A stretch of 64,000 nt of DNA from JAXHUH01 sp034211175 (GTDB lineage Bacteria; Actinomycetota; Acidimicrobiia; Acidimicrobiales; CAIXPF01). The stretch covers positions 1 to 64,000 of the forward strand of contig JAXHUH010000352.1 in assembly GCA_034211175.1 (NCBI GenBank). Reading direction: 5' to 3'. The first letter of the stretch is position 1. Every line of letters starts with the position of its first letter. The position numbers and the translations under genes are program-made. Below are positions 57,316-64,000 of this stretch, one piece after another. The notes beneath the pieces were generated by a model. The model searched no databases, had not been told where the DNA came from, and saw only the letters and a list, made by a program, of their open reading frames with translations.

Positions 57316-58533
57316 GTGATGGGGGCGGGAGCGCCGGTGGGGCCGGACGTCGCCCGGGTGGCGGCGGCGCTGGGTGACGAGCTCCGGCGGGCCGGCCTGA
57401 CGGTGCCGCCCGACGGGGCGGCCCGGTTCGCCGCAGCACTCGTCCGGTCGAGGGCGTTGGCCACCGGGGAGCTGTACTGGATCGGGCGGGTCACGTTCGT
57501 CGGCGACGTCGACGACATCGAGATCTACGACCGGGTCTTCGCCCGGCTGTTCGGCTCCGCCATCGGCGCGGCGTCGCGCCGGGGCGAGAGCCTGGAGCAG
57601 GCGTTCGGCGACCGCCAGAAGCGCCCCCCGGCGTCCATGCCCGAGGCCGATCGGGTCCAGCGGCAGCCGAGCGGTGGCCCCGACGGTCCCCAGCCGCTCG
57701 GCGATCAGGGCCTCTCCGGCGACGACCGCGGGCCGAGCCGGGAGCGGGACGCGTTCGTGATGACGGCCAGCGTCGACGAGCGCCTGCGCCACCGGGACTT
57801 CGCCGACGCCAGCCCCGACGAGCTGGCCCGTCTCGCCGAGGTGATGGCCGAGCTGGCGATCGTGCTCCCGCTCCGGCCCGGCCGACGCCCCCGGGGCGCC
57901 CGCCGCGACCGGCGGATCGACCGGCGGGCCACGCTGCGGCGCGCCCACCGCAGCGGAGGCGACCCGGTTCGCCTCGTCCCCGACCGGGCCCGGCCGCCGA
58001 GGCCTCGGCGGCTGGTGCTGTTGGCCGACGTGTCGGGCTCGATGGCGCCCTACACCCGGGCGTACCTCCACCTCCTGCACGCCGCGGTGCGGGCGACGAG
58101 GGCCGAGGCGTTCGTGTTCGCCACCCACCTCACGCGCCTCACCCCGGCGCTGCGTCACAGCGCTCCCGACGTCGCCCTGGCCGAGGCGTCGCTCGCCGCC
58201 GACGACTGGTCGAGCGGCACCCGCATCGGCGCGTCGATGGAGACGTTCCTCGACGAGTGGGGCCGCCGCGGCCTGGCCCGGGGCGCGGTGATCGTGATCG
58301 TGTCCGATGGCTGGGAGGGCGACGGCGACGGCACGCTCCTGGGCGAGCAGATGGGCCGCCTCGCCCGGCTCGCTCACAAGATCGTCTGGGTGAACCCCCG
58401 CTCGCAGAGCGACCGCTGGGAACCGAAGGTCGCCGGCATGGCCGCCGCGCTCCCCCACGTCGACACCCTCGTCAGCGGCCACTCCCTCGCCGCCGTCCAC
58501 GACGTCCTCGCCGCCATCGCCGACACCGCCTGA
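57316..58533 (+). CDS. coxE: von Willebrand factor A domain protein CoxE
   Basis: A 405-residue protein. The C-terminal half is a VWA domain with the MIDAS motif DVSGSM (VLLADVSGSMAPY), TRIGASMETF and a final VSDGWEGDG, all needed for Mg2+ binding. The N-terminal half (VRSRALATGELYWIGRVTFVG) matches CoxE. CoxE works with the AAA+ CoxD in maturing CO dehydrogenase. GTG 57316 is one codon upstream of ATG 57319. Confidence 0.9.
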   Translation: MMGAGAPVGPDVARVAAALGDELRRAGLTVPPDGAARFAAALVRSRALATGELYWIGRVTFVGDVDDIEIYDRVFARLFGSAIGAASRRGESLEQAFGDRQKRPPASMPEADRVQRQPSGGPDGPQPLGDQGLSGDDRGPSRERDAFVMTASVDERLRHRDFADASPDELARLAEVMAELAIVLPLRPGRRPRGARRDRRIDRRATLRRAHRSGGDPVRLVPDRARPPRPRRLVLLADVSGSMAPYTRAYLHLLHAAVRATRAEAFVFATHLTRLTPALRHSAPDVALAEASLAADDWSSGTRIGASMETFLDEWGRRGLARGAVIVIVSDGWEGDGDGTLLGEQMGRLARLAHKIVWVNPRSQSDRWEPKVAGMAAALPHVDTLVSGHSLAAVHDVLAAIADTA

Positions 58534-58550
58534 CACCCACGCTCGCGCCC

Positions 58551-58600
58551 GTTCTGGCCCCCACAGAGTGCCACCGGTGGTCGTTCGGTGGGTCCAGAAC
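58551..58600 (-). repeat. Palindromic element, copy 4, inverted
   Basis: 50 nt bounded by GTTCTGG and CCAGAAC with central CCACCGGTGG, 17 bp after coxE. Flank order shows it is the reverse complement of copies 1-3. It would also serve as a strong terminator hairpin for the cox operon. Confidence 0.85.
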
Positions 58601-58682
58601 GAGGTTGTGGTGACGGTCCGGCCGCGGTGGGTCGGATGGCCTACGTTGTGACGACGATCGGGTCGAGCACAGGGACGGGGCG

Positions 58683-59189
58683 ATGGCGAAGGAAGCGGAG
58701 CTGGTCGCAGGGGCGATCGGCGCCACGGGAGACCAGGCGATCGAGGTCGCCGGCGTGTTCGCGCCACGGGGGTTCGTCGGGCACATGCTCGTCGGCGCCG
58801 CCGCGGCCGGGCCCTACCGGGGCGGCACGGCCGCCGACTCGATCAGCGGGATCAACGAGTCCGACGCCGTGCCGGGCACGCCACCGGTGCGCACATGGCG
58901 CTTCGTCGTCGCGGTGAGCCCGACCCACGTGTACCTCCTGAACGTCGGGATGGGCCTCGTCGACCTCGACCCGGCCCACCAGGAGCTGGTCTGCACCTTC
59001 GACCGGACCCGACTCCACGTCGAGGTCCACGCCCGGGTCACGTTCCGGCGTCTCGTGCTCGAGGACCTCGACACCGAGGAGCGGATCGAGCTCGACGGCC
59101 ACCGCGCCCACTGGAAGCACGCCACCGACGTCATCCACGCCCTCCTCCTCGAAGGCACCCACGGCGTCGAGGACGACGAAGCCGTCTGA
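58683..59189 (+). CDS. Hypothetical protein
   Basis: A 168-residue protein, not recognised. It contains no signal peptide. FVGHMLVGAAAAGPYRGG resembles a small membrane-contact or hydrophobic segment; the rest (WRFVVAVSPTHVYLLNVGMGLVDLDPAHQELVCTF; ERIELDGHRAHWKHATDVIHALL) looks like a PH-like beta-sandwich with a C-terminal helix. Phospholipid or protein binding would fit such a fold but is speculation. It follows the cox operon but is separated by copy 4 of the palindromic element. Confidence 0.6.
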   Translation: MAKEAELVAGAIGATGDQAIEVAGVFAPRGFVGHMLVGAAAAGPYRGGTAADSISGINESDAVPGTPPVRTWRFVVAVSPTHVYLLNVGMGLVDLDPAHQELVCTFDRTRLHVEVHARVTFRRLVLEDLDTEERIELDGHRAHWKHATDVIHALLLEGTHGVEDDEAV

Positions 59190-59264
59190 CGTCACCCCTC
59201 GCCCGGATCGTGGTGGCTCACCCGTCGGTGGCCGCACTCGGCCGGGGCACCCGAGCGTGACCGG

Positions 59265-60509
59265 TCAGCCGGACTGGCAGTCCGTGCAGTGGATGTCGGG
59301 GACGGGGTCGCCGGCGAGGAACGACGTGAGCCAGTCGATGAGTGGTTCGCCGGCGACCTCCTCGGTGTAGAGGCGGCCGTCGCGCAGGACGGTGTGGGCG
59401 ATGCCGGGGGCGAGGTAGCTGGCGACCTCGACGCCGGCGGCTTCGATCTGGGCCTCGTTCTGCTCGATCAGGGTCAACACGTCACCGCTGCCGGCAGCGA
59501 CGAAGCTGACAAACCCGCCCTGGACCGCGTCGTAGGCGTAGTCGTGGCGGGCGAGGCGCAGGTCCGGGTCGTGGCGGCCGGCCTGGACGAACAGCTCCGG
59601 GAAGCTCCAGTCCTCCAACCCGGTACCGGTGGCCTCGGGCCAGTCGGGGAGGATGTCGGCGACACCCCACGACGCGCCGATGATGGCGCCGATCTGGGGC
59701 ACGTCGGGGTAGGCGCCGGCGCTGTCGGCCACCACCGAGATCTCGGCGTCCGGTAGGAGGTCCGAGGCCAGACCCGCGTAGAGCGGCGCCGCGATCCCGC
59801 CGGCGCTCTCCCCCATCACCACGACCTCGGTGGCGTCGCCGAACGTCTCGGCGAGGTGGTCGAGCGCCGCCGACGCGTTCACGTAGCCCTTGTGCTCGAC
59901 GGTCAGCTCGTCGCTGTACTCGGTGGTGGCGTCACCGAGATGGACGTCGCCGGTGCAGTAGGGCACGAACACGACCGAGTGGTCGGCCAGCGGGTTGTCG
60001 GGCTGCGACGCATCGAGGATCCCCGCGCCGGCGAACGGGTCGACGTTCGGATCGACGTGGTTCTGGTACACGACCCCGGGCTGACAGGTCACGGCCGAGA
60101 AGCACGCACCTCCACCCGCCAGGTAGAGCACGACCCGTTCCGGGTCGGCCGTTCGGGTCCAGAAGCTGAACTCGGAGCCGTCGGCACACGCGCAGTCCCC
60201 GCCGGGCACGACCCGCTCGGTCGGAGCGTCGACGCCGGGCACGACACTCGCCGGCGGCTCCTCGTCGGTCGCCGAGGTCGCCGTCGTCGACGTGGCATCC
60301 CCGGGCTCGTCGGCCACGTCCGCCGACGTCGTGGTCGGTTCGGTACCAGGGCCCCCGTCGACTGCGAGCTCGCCGTCGCCGAGGTCACCGACCCGCGAGC
60401 ACGACGCCATCACCAGGGGCACGACCACCACGGCGGCGGCAGACAGCCACCACCGTCGATCTTCCGCCCGCGCCCGCCGATTGGGGCTCGTCATCGCCGG
60501 CACGGACAC
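59265..60509 (-). CDS. Pectinacetylesterase-family lipoprotein
   Basis: A 414-residue secreted hydrolase. The N-terminus has a membrane segment ending VMASC, a lipobox, then a Thr/Asp-rich linker. The catalytic domain matches the pectinacetylesterase/Notum family: VVLYLAGGGACFS (oxyanion region), VFVPYCTGDVHLG and the Ser nucleophile in VMGESAGGIAAPLYAG; the late IAHTVL gives the His. Family members remove acyl groups from glycans or proteins. GTG 60509 is used; ATG 60494 is an alternative. Confidence 0.85.
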   Translation of the reverse strand: MSVPAMTSPNRRARAEDRRWWLSAAAVVVVPLVMASCSRVGDLGDGELAVDGGPGTEPTTTSADVADEPGDATSTTATSATDEEPPASVVPGVDAPTERVVPGGDCACADGSEFSFWTRTADPERVVLYLAGGGACFSAVTCQPGVVYQNHVDPNVDPFAGAGILDASQPDNPLADHSVVFVPYCTGDVHLGDATTEYSDELTVEHKGYVNASAALDHLAETFGDATEVVVMGESAGGIAAPLYAGLASDLLPDAEISVVADSAGAYPDVPQIGAIIGASWGVADILPDWPEATGTGLEDWSFPELFVQAGRHDPDLRLARHDYAYDAVQGGFVSFVAAGSGDVLTLIEQNEAQIEAAGVEVASYLAPGIAHTVLRDGRLYTEEVAGEPLIDWLTSFLAGDPVPDIHCTDCQSG

Positions 60510-60557
60510 GAGGTCCCACGCTAACCGCCGTCCGGTCCAACGCCCCCGCTCACCCCG

Positions 60558-60577
60558 CCTGTGACCTCAGTTACAGG
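60558..60577. promoter_or_regulatory. 20-bp palindrome upstream of the GntR gene
   Basis: CCTGTGAC at 60558-60565 and GTTACAGG at 60570-60577 flank CTCA and are symmetrical except for one position. GntR/FadR-type operators commonly have this size. The site lies between the divergent esterase and GntR genes. Confidence 0.55.
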
Positions 60578-60590
60578 TAAGACGATCGAC

Positions 60591-60630
60591 CCAGCTGGTT
60601 CACAGCCAGGAAACCCCTGGTGAAAGCTGG
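60591..60630. promoter_or_regulatory. Interrupted 40-nt inverted repeat upstream of GntR
   Basis: CCAGCT 60591-60596 pairs with AGCTGG 60625-60630; TTCAC 60599-60603 with GTGAA 60620-60624; CCAGG with CCTGG inside. Small bulges separate the blocks. It may be an mRNA leader hairpin or a compound binding site. Confidence 0.5.
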
Positions 60631-60683
60631 ATCCATACCGTACCCGGCAGTGGATATGACACCGGATACATCACTGGATCCAG
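60628..60683 (+). repeat. Four GGAT direct repeats over the GntR start
   Basis: TGGATCCAT at 60628, TGGATATGA at 60651, CGGATACAT at 60663 and TGGATCCAG at 60675 share YGGAT and are spaced 23, 12 and 12 bp. They overlap the ATG at 60656 and could be half-sites for the regulator. Confidence 0.5.
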
Positions 60684-61372
60684 CCCAATCACCGCCGCCG
60701 GGTGCCTCCCGGTCGGCCGTGGCGTACGCCTGGATCAAGCGGGAGCTGCTGGCCGGCGCGTTCCCCCTGTCGGGCCGCCTGAGCACGGAGAAGCTGGCCA
60801 AGGAGCTCGACGTCTCCCGGACCCCGGTGCGCGAGGCGCTGTCCCGGCTCCACGCCGAGGGCCTCGTCGACCGCCACCCCGACGGCGGCTACACGCCGTC
60901 GATCCCCGACCTCGACGAGATCGTCGAGCTCTACGAGGTCCGCTCGGTCCTCGAGCACGCAGCACTCGCCCGCGACGACCACGACCTGGCCGCCCTCGCC
61001 GAGCTGGGCGACGAGTGGCAGAACCTGGCCGAGGACATCGACTCGATCACGGCCGACCCCGAGTTCGTCCTCCTCGACGAGGACTTCCACATCCGGCTGG
61101 CCTCCAGCGCCGGCAACCGGGCCCTCGTCTCGACCCTCGGGGGGATCAACGCCCGGATCCGGATCGTGCGCATGCACGACTTCCTCATCCAGGCCCGGGT
61201 CGAGGCGACGATCGAGCAGCACTGCGGGATCGTCGCCGCCGTCCTCGCCGAGGACGGCGACCGGGCCCGGCGCGCGCTCACGGCCCACCTCGACGAGTCG
61301 GCCAGCGTCGTCCACGAGCGCGCCGCCACCGCCATCGCCCGGATGCTCCACGGAAGGCGAGACGCCCGATGA
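60656..61372 (+). CDS. GntR-family (FadR subfamily) regulator
   Basis: A 238-residue regulator, or 250 from GTG 60620. The winged helix is AWIKRELLAGAFPLSGRLSTEKLAKELDVSRTPVREALSRLHAEGLVDRHPDGGY. The C-terminal FCD domain (VELYEVRSVLEHAALARD ... FHIRLASSAGNRALVSTLGGINARIRIVR) has the Asp/His metal-site residues of that family. It overlaps the transporter ATPase gene by 4 bp, so it most likely controls the nucleoside/sugar importer. The effector would be the imported substrate or a metabolite. Confidence 0.88.
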   Translation: MTPDTSLDPAQSPPPGASRSAVAYAWIKRELLAGAFPLSGRLSTEKLAKELDVSRTPVREALSRLHAEGLVDRHPDGGYTPSIPDLDEIVELYEVRSVLEHAALARDDHDLAALAELGDEWQNLAEDIDSITADPEFVLLDEDFHIRLASSAGNRALVSTLGGINARIRIVRMHDFLIQARVEATIEQHCGIVAAVLAEDGDRARRALTAHLDESASVVHERAATAIARMLHGRRDAR

Positions 61373-62982
61373 CCGAACCGACGCCCGCGCCGGCCGCGCC
61401 CACACCGCCCACGTCCCTGCCGCCCACCAGCGCACCGGCCGCTGCCGAGGCCGCCACGACGCCACCGCCGACCGCCTCCACCCCGGTCCTCGCCGCTCGC
61501 GGCATCACGATGCGCTTCGGCGACGTCGTCGCCAACCACGACGTCGACCTCGACGTGTTCGCCGGCGAGGTCCACGCCGTCCTCGGCGAGAACGGCGCCG
61601 GCAAGTCGACGCTCATGAAGGTGCTCTACGGGGTCAACCACCCCCAGGCCGGGGAGCTCCTCGTCGACGGCGACGCAGTCCGCATCGACTCGCCGGTCAC
61701 CTCCCGCCGCCTCGGCATCGGGATGGTGTTCCAGGACCTGCGCCTCGTCCCTGCGTTCACCGTGCTCGAGAACATCGAGCTGGCCACCGGCAGCGGCCGG
61801 TTCCGCCCGGGCGAGTCACGGACCCGGATCATCGAGGCCGCGTCCCGCTTCGGCCTCGCCGTCGACCCCGACGCCCTGGTGCGGGACCTGTCACTGGCCC
61901 AACGCCAGCTCGTCGAGCTGGTGCGGGTCCTGATCGGCGAGGCCCGGGTCGTGATCCTCGACGAGCCGACCAGCGCCCTCGCACCCCAGGAGGTCGAGGC
62001 GCTGCTCGCGGTCATCGACCAGCTGCGAGCTGACGGGCTCGCCGTCGTGCTCATCACCCACAAGCTCGCCGAGACCCGGGCGATCGCCGACCGGGTGTCG
62101 GTGCTGCGGGGCGGTGAGCTGATCATCCGGGGCGAACCGCCGGCGACGTTCACCGACGACGAGCTCGTGCGCCACATGGTCGGCACGACGGTCGCACCCC
62201 TGCGCACCGAACGGGTACCGGTCGGCTCCGGCACGGCGGCGCTGGTCGTCAACGGCCTGTGCGTCGACGGCGACGACGGGCGACCGGCCGTGCGCGACGC
62301 CGTGTTCATGGTCGAGCCGGGCGAGATCGTCGGCGTCGCCGGCGTGTCGGGCAACGGCCAGCGGGAGCTGCTCGAAGCGGTCATGGGCCAACGGCCGGTC
62401 ACCGCCGGCGAGATCCACATCGGCGGCGAGATCATCGACCGCGGCCACCCGTCCCAGGCGCTGGCCGCCGGCGCGGTCGACGTCGGCGAGGACCCGGTCA
62501 CCGACGCCGTCGTACCCGGCCTGACCGTCATGGAGCACCTCGTCCTCGACGGGCGGCCCCTCCCCGCCCGGGGCCCGGGCGTCGACTGGCGCGCCGTGCG
62601 CACCCGGGCCGAGGGGCTCGACGAGGCCCGCAAGCTCAACATGGCACCGCTCGACCGCAAGGTGGCGACCCTGTCGGGCGGCAACATCCAGCGGGTCGTG
62701 CTCACCCGGGCGTTCGCCACGCCGTCGCCGACGCTGATGGTCGTCGCCTACCCGAGCCGGGGCCTCGACATCTCCTCGGTCCGGGCCACCCAGGAACTGC
62801 TGCTCGACCGTCGCTCCGAGGGCATCGGGATCCTGATGCTGTCCGAGGACATCGACGAGCTCCTCACCGTCGCCGATCGCATCCTCGTCCTCCACGACGG
62901 CGAGATCGCCGGCATCGTCCGCCCCCAGGAATCGGATCGCCAGGCGATCGGCCGCCTGATGCTCGAAGGAGCCGCCGCATGA
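61369..62982 (+). CDS. Tandem ATPase of a nucleoside/simple-sugar ABC importer
   Basis: A 537-residue double ATPase of the YufO/NupA/RbsA type. Residues 1-40 are Pro/Ala/Thr-rich and disordered. Domain 1 has Walker A GENGAGKST, signature LSLAQRQLVELVRVL and Walker B VVILDEPTSAL. Domain 2 has a degenerate Walker A (GVSGNGQRE), as usual for the family, signature LSGGNIQRVVLTRAF, and Tyr for Asp in Walker B (VVAYPSRGLD). ATG 61369 overlaps the GntR stop. Confidence 0.9.
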   Translation: MTEPTPAPAAPTPPTSLPPTSAPAAAEAATTPPPTASTPVLAARGITMRFGDVVANHDVDLDVFAGEVHAVLGENGAGKSTLMKVLYGVNHPQAGELLVDGDAVRIDSPVTSRRLGIGMVFQDLRLVPAFTVLENIELATGSGRFRPGESRTRIIEAASRFGLAVDPDALVRDLSLAQRQLVELVRVLIGEARVVILDEPTSALAPQEVEALLAVIDQLRADGLAVVLITHKLAETRAIADRVSVLRGGELIIRGEPPATFTDDELVRHMVGTTVAPLRTERVPVGSGTAALVVNGLCVDGDDGRPAVRDAVFMVEPGEIVGVAGVSGNGQRELLEAVMGQRPVTAGEIHIGGEIIDRGHPSQALAAGAVDVGEDPVTDAVVPGLTVMEHLVLDGRPLPARGPGVDWRAVRTRAEGLDEARKLNMAPLDRKVATLSGGNIQRVVLTRAFATPSPTLMVVAYPSRGLDISSVRATQELLLDRRSEGIGILMLSEDIDELLTVADRILVLHDGEIAGIVRPQESDRQAIGRLMLEGAAA

Positions 62983-64000
62983 GCACGATCGAGTCCCCGC
63001 CGACGGCTCCGGTCGTCGCCGAGCCCGAGGCTCCGAGCCCACCGGACCGACCTCGGTCGACGGTGCCGTCGTGGGCCCGGGAGCTGGGTCGCTGGGCGGC
63101 GGCGCTCGGCGGGTCGTTCCTCGTCTTCGGCCTGTTCATCGCCCTGCGGGGCGAGGACCCGGTCGAGGCGGCGCGGGCCATCCTCGACTCCGCGGTCGGT
63201 GACTGGAACGCCGTCGGCGAGACCCTGGTCCGGGCGACGCCGATCCTGCTCGCCGCACTCGCCGTGGTCGTGCCGGCCCGGGCCGGGCTGTTCAACATCG
63301 GCGGCGAGGGCCAGCTCGTGCTCGGCGCCATCGGGGCGACCGGCATGTCCCAGCTCCTCGACGGCGCCGTGCCCACGGCCGTCACGCTGGTGCTGATGGC
63401 CCTCGCCGCCATGGCCCTCGGCGCTCTGTGGTCGGGCATCGCCGCCGTGCTCCGGCTGTGGTTCTCGACCAACGAGGCGATCACGACCCTGCTCCTCAAC
63501 TACCTGGCGACGCTGATCCTGACGTGGCTGGTGTTCGTTCCGTGGAAGGACCCGGCCAGCCTCGGCCAGGCGTACTCCGAGGAGCTCGACGGCCGCTCCC
63601 GGTTCGGGATCCTCTGGGGCAACCGGGTCCACGTCGGCGTGATCGTGGCCCTCGTCGCCGCCGTCGCCGTGTGGCTGCTGCTCACCCGGACCCGCTGGGG
63701 CTTCCGGCTGCGGGTCCTCGGCGGCAACCCCGAGGCGGCCCGACGGGCCGGGTTCGCGGTCGGGGCGCTCACCACCTCCGCGATGGTCGTCGGCGGGGCG
63801 CTCGCCGGCCTCGGCGGCATGGTCGAGGTCGCCGGCGTCGAGGCCAGGCTGCGGCCCGAGATCCTCGCCGGGTTCGGGTTCACCGCGTTCCTCGCGTCGT
63901 GGCTCGCCCGCCACCACCCGCTCAAGGCCATCGCCGCCTCGATGCTCCTCGGCGGGATCGTCGTCGGCGGCTTCGGCCTCAAGATCGCCACCGGCCTCTC
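62979..64000 (+). CDS. Nucleoside/simple-sugar ABC permease (BmpB/YufP type), cut by window end
   Basis: The gene starts at ATG 62979, overlapping the ATPase stop by 4 bp, and is open to the last base, giving 340 codons. After a disordered Pro-rich start come membrane segments and the family hallmark VVPARAGLFNIGGEGQLVLGAIGA. FSTNEAITTLLLNYLATLI, WGFRLRVLGGNPEAARRAGF and GGALAGLGGMVEVAGVEARL follow. Homologues import nucleosides or related compounds with a BmpA-type lipoprotein, which should lie beyond the window with the second permease. Confidence 0.92.
   Translation, partial: MSTIESPPTAPVVAEPEAPSPPDRPRSTVPSWARELGRWAAALGGSFLVFGLFIALRGEDPVEAARAILDSAVGDWNAVGETLVRATPILLAALAVVVPARAGLFNIGGEGQLVLGAIGATGMSQLLDGAVPTAVTLVLMALAAMALGALWSGIAAVLRLWFSTNEAITTLLLNYLATLILTWLVFVPWKDPASLGQAYSEELDGRSRFGILWGNRVHVGVIVALVAAVAVWLLLTRTRWGFRLRVLGGNPEAARRAGFAVGALTTSAMVVGGALAGLGGMVEVAGVEARLRPEILAGFGFTAFLASWLARHHPLKAIAASMLLGGIVVGGFGLKIATGL

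Larger units (their letters stand above)
57017..57319 (+). other. In-frame bridging frame of 100 codons made of repeats
   Basis: ATG 57017 overlaps the coxD stop (ATGA) and its TGA 57317-57319 overlaps coxE GTG 57316. The peptide (PPITPTNPNW, TTTGGTLRGPERADGAP) is only the translation of the 105-bp DNA repeat in the + frame, and 105 is a multiple of 3. I do not call it a protein-coding gene, but its ends could couple coxD and coxE translation. Confidence 0.4.

Noticed and set aside
1..64000. tRNA, rRNA, insertion sequences, integrases or phage genes
   Set aside because: None was recognised on either strand; gene order and codon character look chromosomal throughout.

Overview
The window is about 64 kb of very GC-rich DNA with actinobacterial character: lipoprotein signal peptides, many GTG starts, dense 4-bp start/stop overlaps, DUF2332 and YceH-type genes, and a form I CO dehydrogenase. 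At least ten genes carry a TANNNT box 6-7 nt before the start codon, which implies frequent leaderless transcription. My best guess is an uncultured or marine/soil member of the Acidimicrobiia (Ilumatobacter/Iamia-like). That placement is inference from gene content; no rRNA or tRNA gene is present to test it. I see no insertion sequence, prophage or CRISPR array. The right end is open: the last gene runs off the window. The left end starts in a perfect G/C palindrome.

Layout. 0.1-10.9 kb: GH36 alpha-galactosidase, a membrane-anchored Pro/Gly-rich protein, a Baeyer-Villiger-type monooxygenase interrupted by one in-frame amber codon, a branched-chain-amino-acid-type ABC importer in which LivH, LivM and LivG are one polypeptide, and a DinB/maleylpyruvate-isomerase-like protein. 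10.9-16.9 kb: a cobalamin riboswitch leads an operon of Opp/Dpp/Nik-type importer genes plus a FhuF-like [2Fe-2S] reductase. 16.9-23.9 kb: HMG-CoA reductase, small regulators (AraC, TetR with its probable operator), DUF3291, DUF2332, YceH and pentapeptide-repeat proteins.

23.9-33.9 kb is a signalling region: a minus-strand kai operon (receiver plus KaiA/RsbU-like helical protein, KaiB, KaiC, all with 4-bp overlaps), flanked on both sides by c-di-GMP enzymes (PAS-GGDEF-EAL downstream; divergent GGDGF-EAL with a universal stress protein), then a second UspA, a PfkB kinase and a Fur regulator. 34-51 kb: a secreted metzincin with an Asp-rich tail, HpcH aldolase, RDD membrane protein, LigB-type dioxygenase, cyanuric-acid/barbiturate amidohydrolase, leuS, a MazF-type toxin-antitoxin pair, an HTH-ClpN regulator with two perfect operators, an isochorismatase-fold hydrolase, a RecQ-PRTase helicase, and a B12-binding sensor with CarH-like photoreceptor residues but no DNA-binding domain.

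51-58.5 kb: divergent LysR and a form I CO dehydrogenase cluster (coxM-coxS-coxL, XdhC/CoxI-YHS fusion, coxD, coxE). A 50-nt palindromic element with 105-bp spacing sits between coxD and coxE, and an inverted copy follows coxE. 59-64 kb: a pectinacetylesterase-like lipoprotein and a GntR regulator with a rich operator region leading a nucleoside/simple-sugar ABC transporter (BmpA-family type) cut by the window end.
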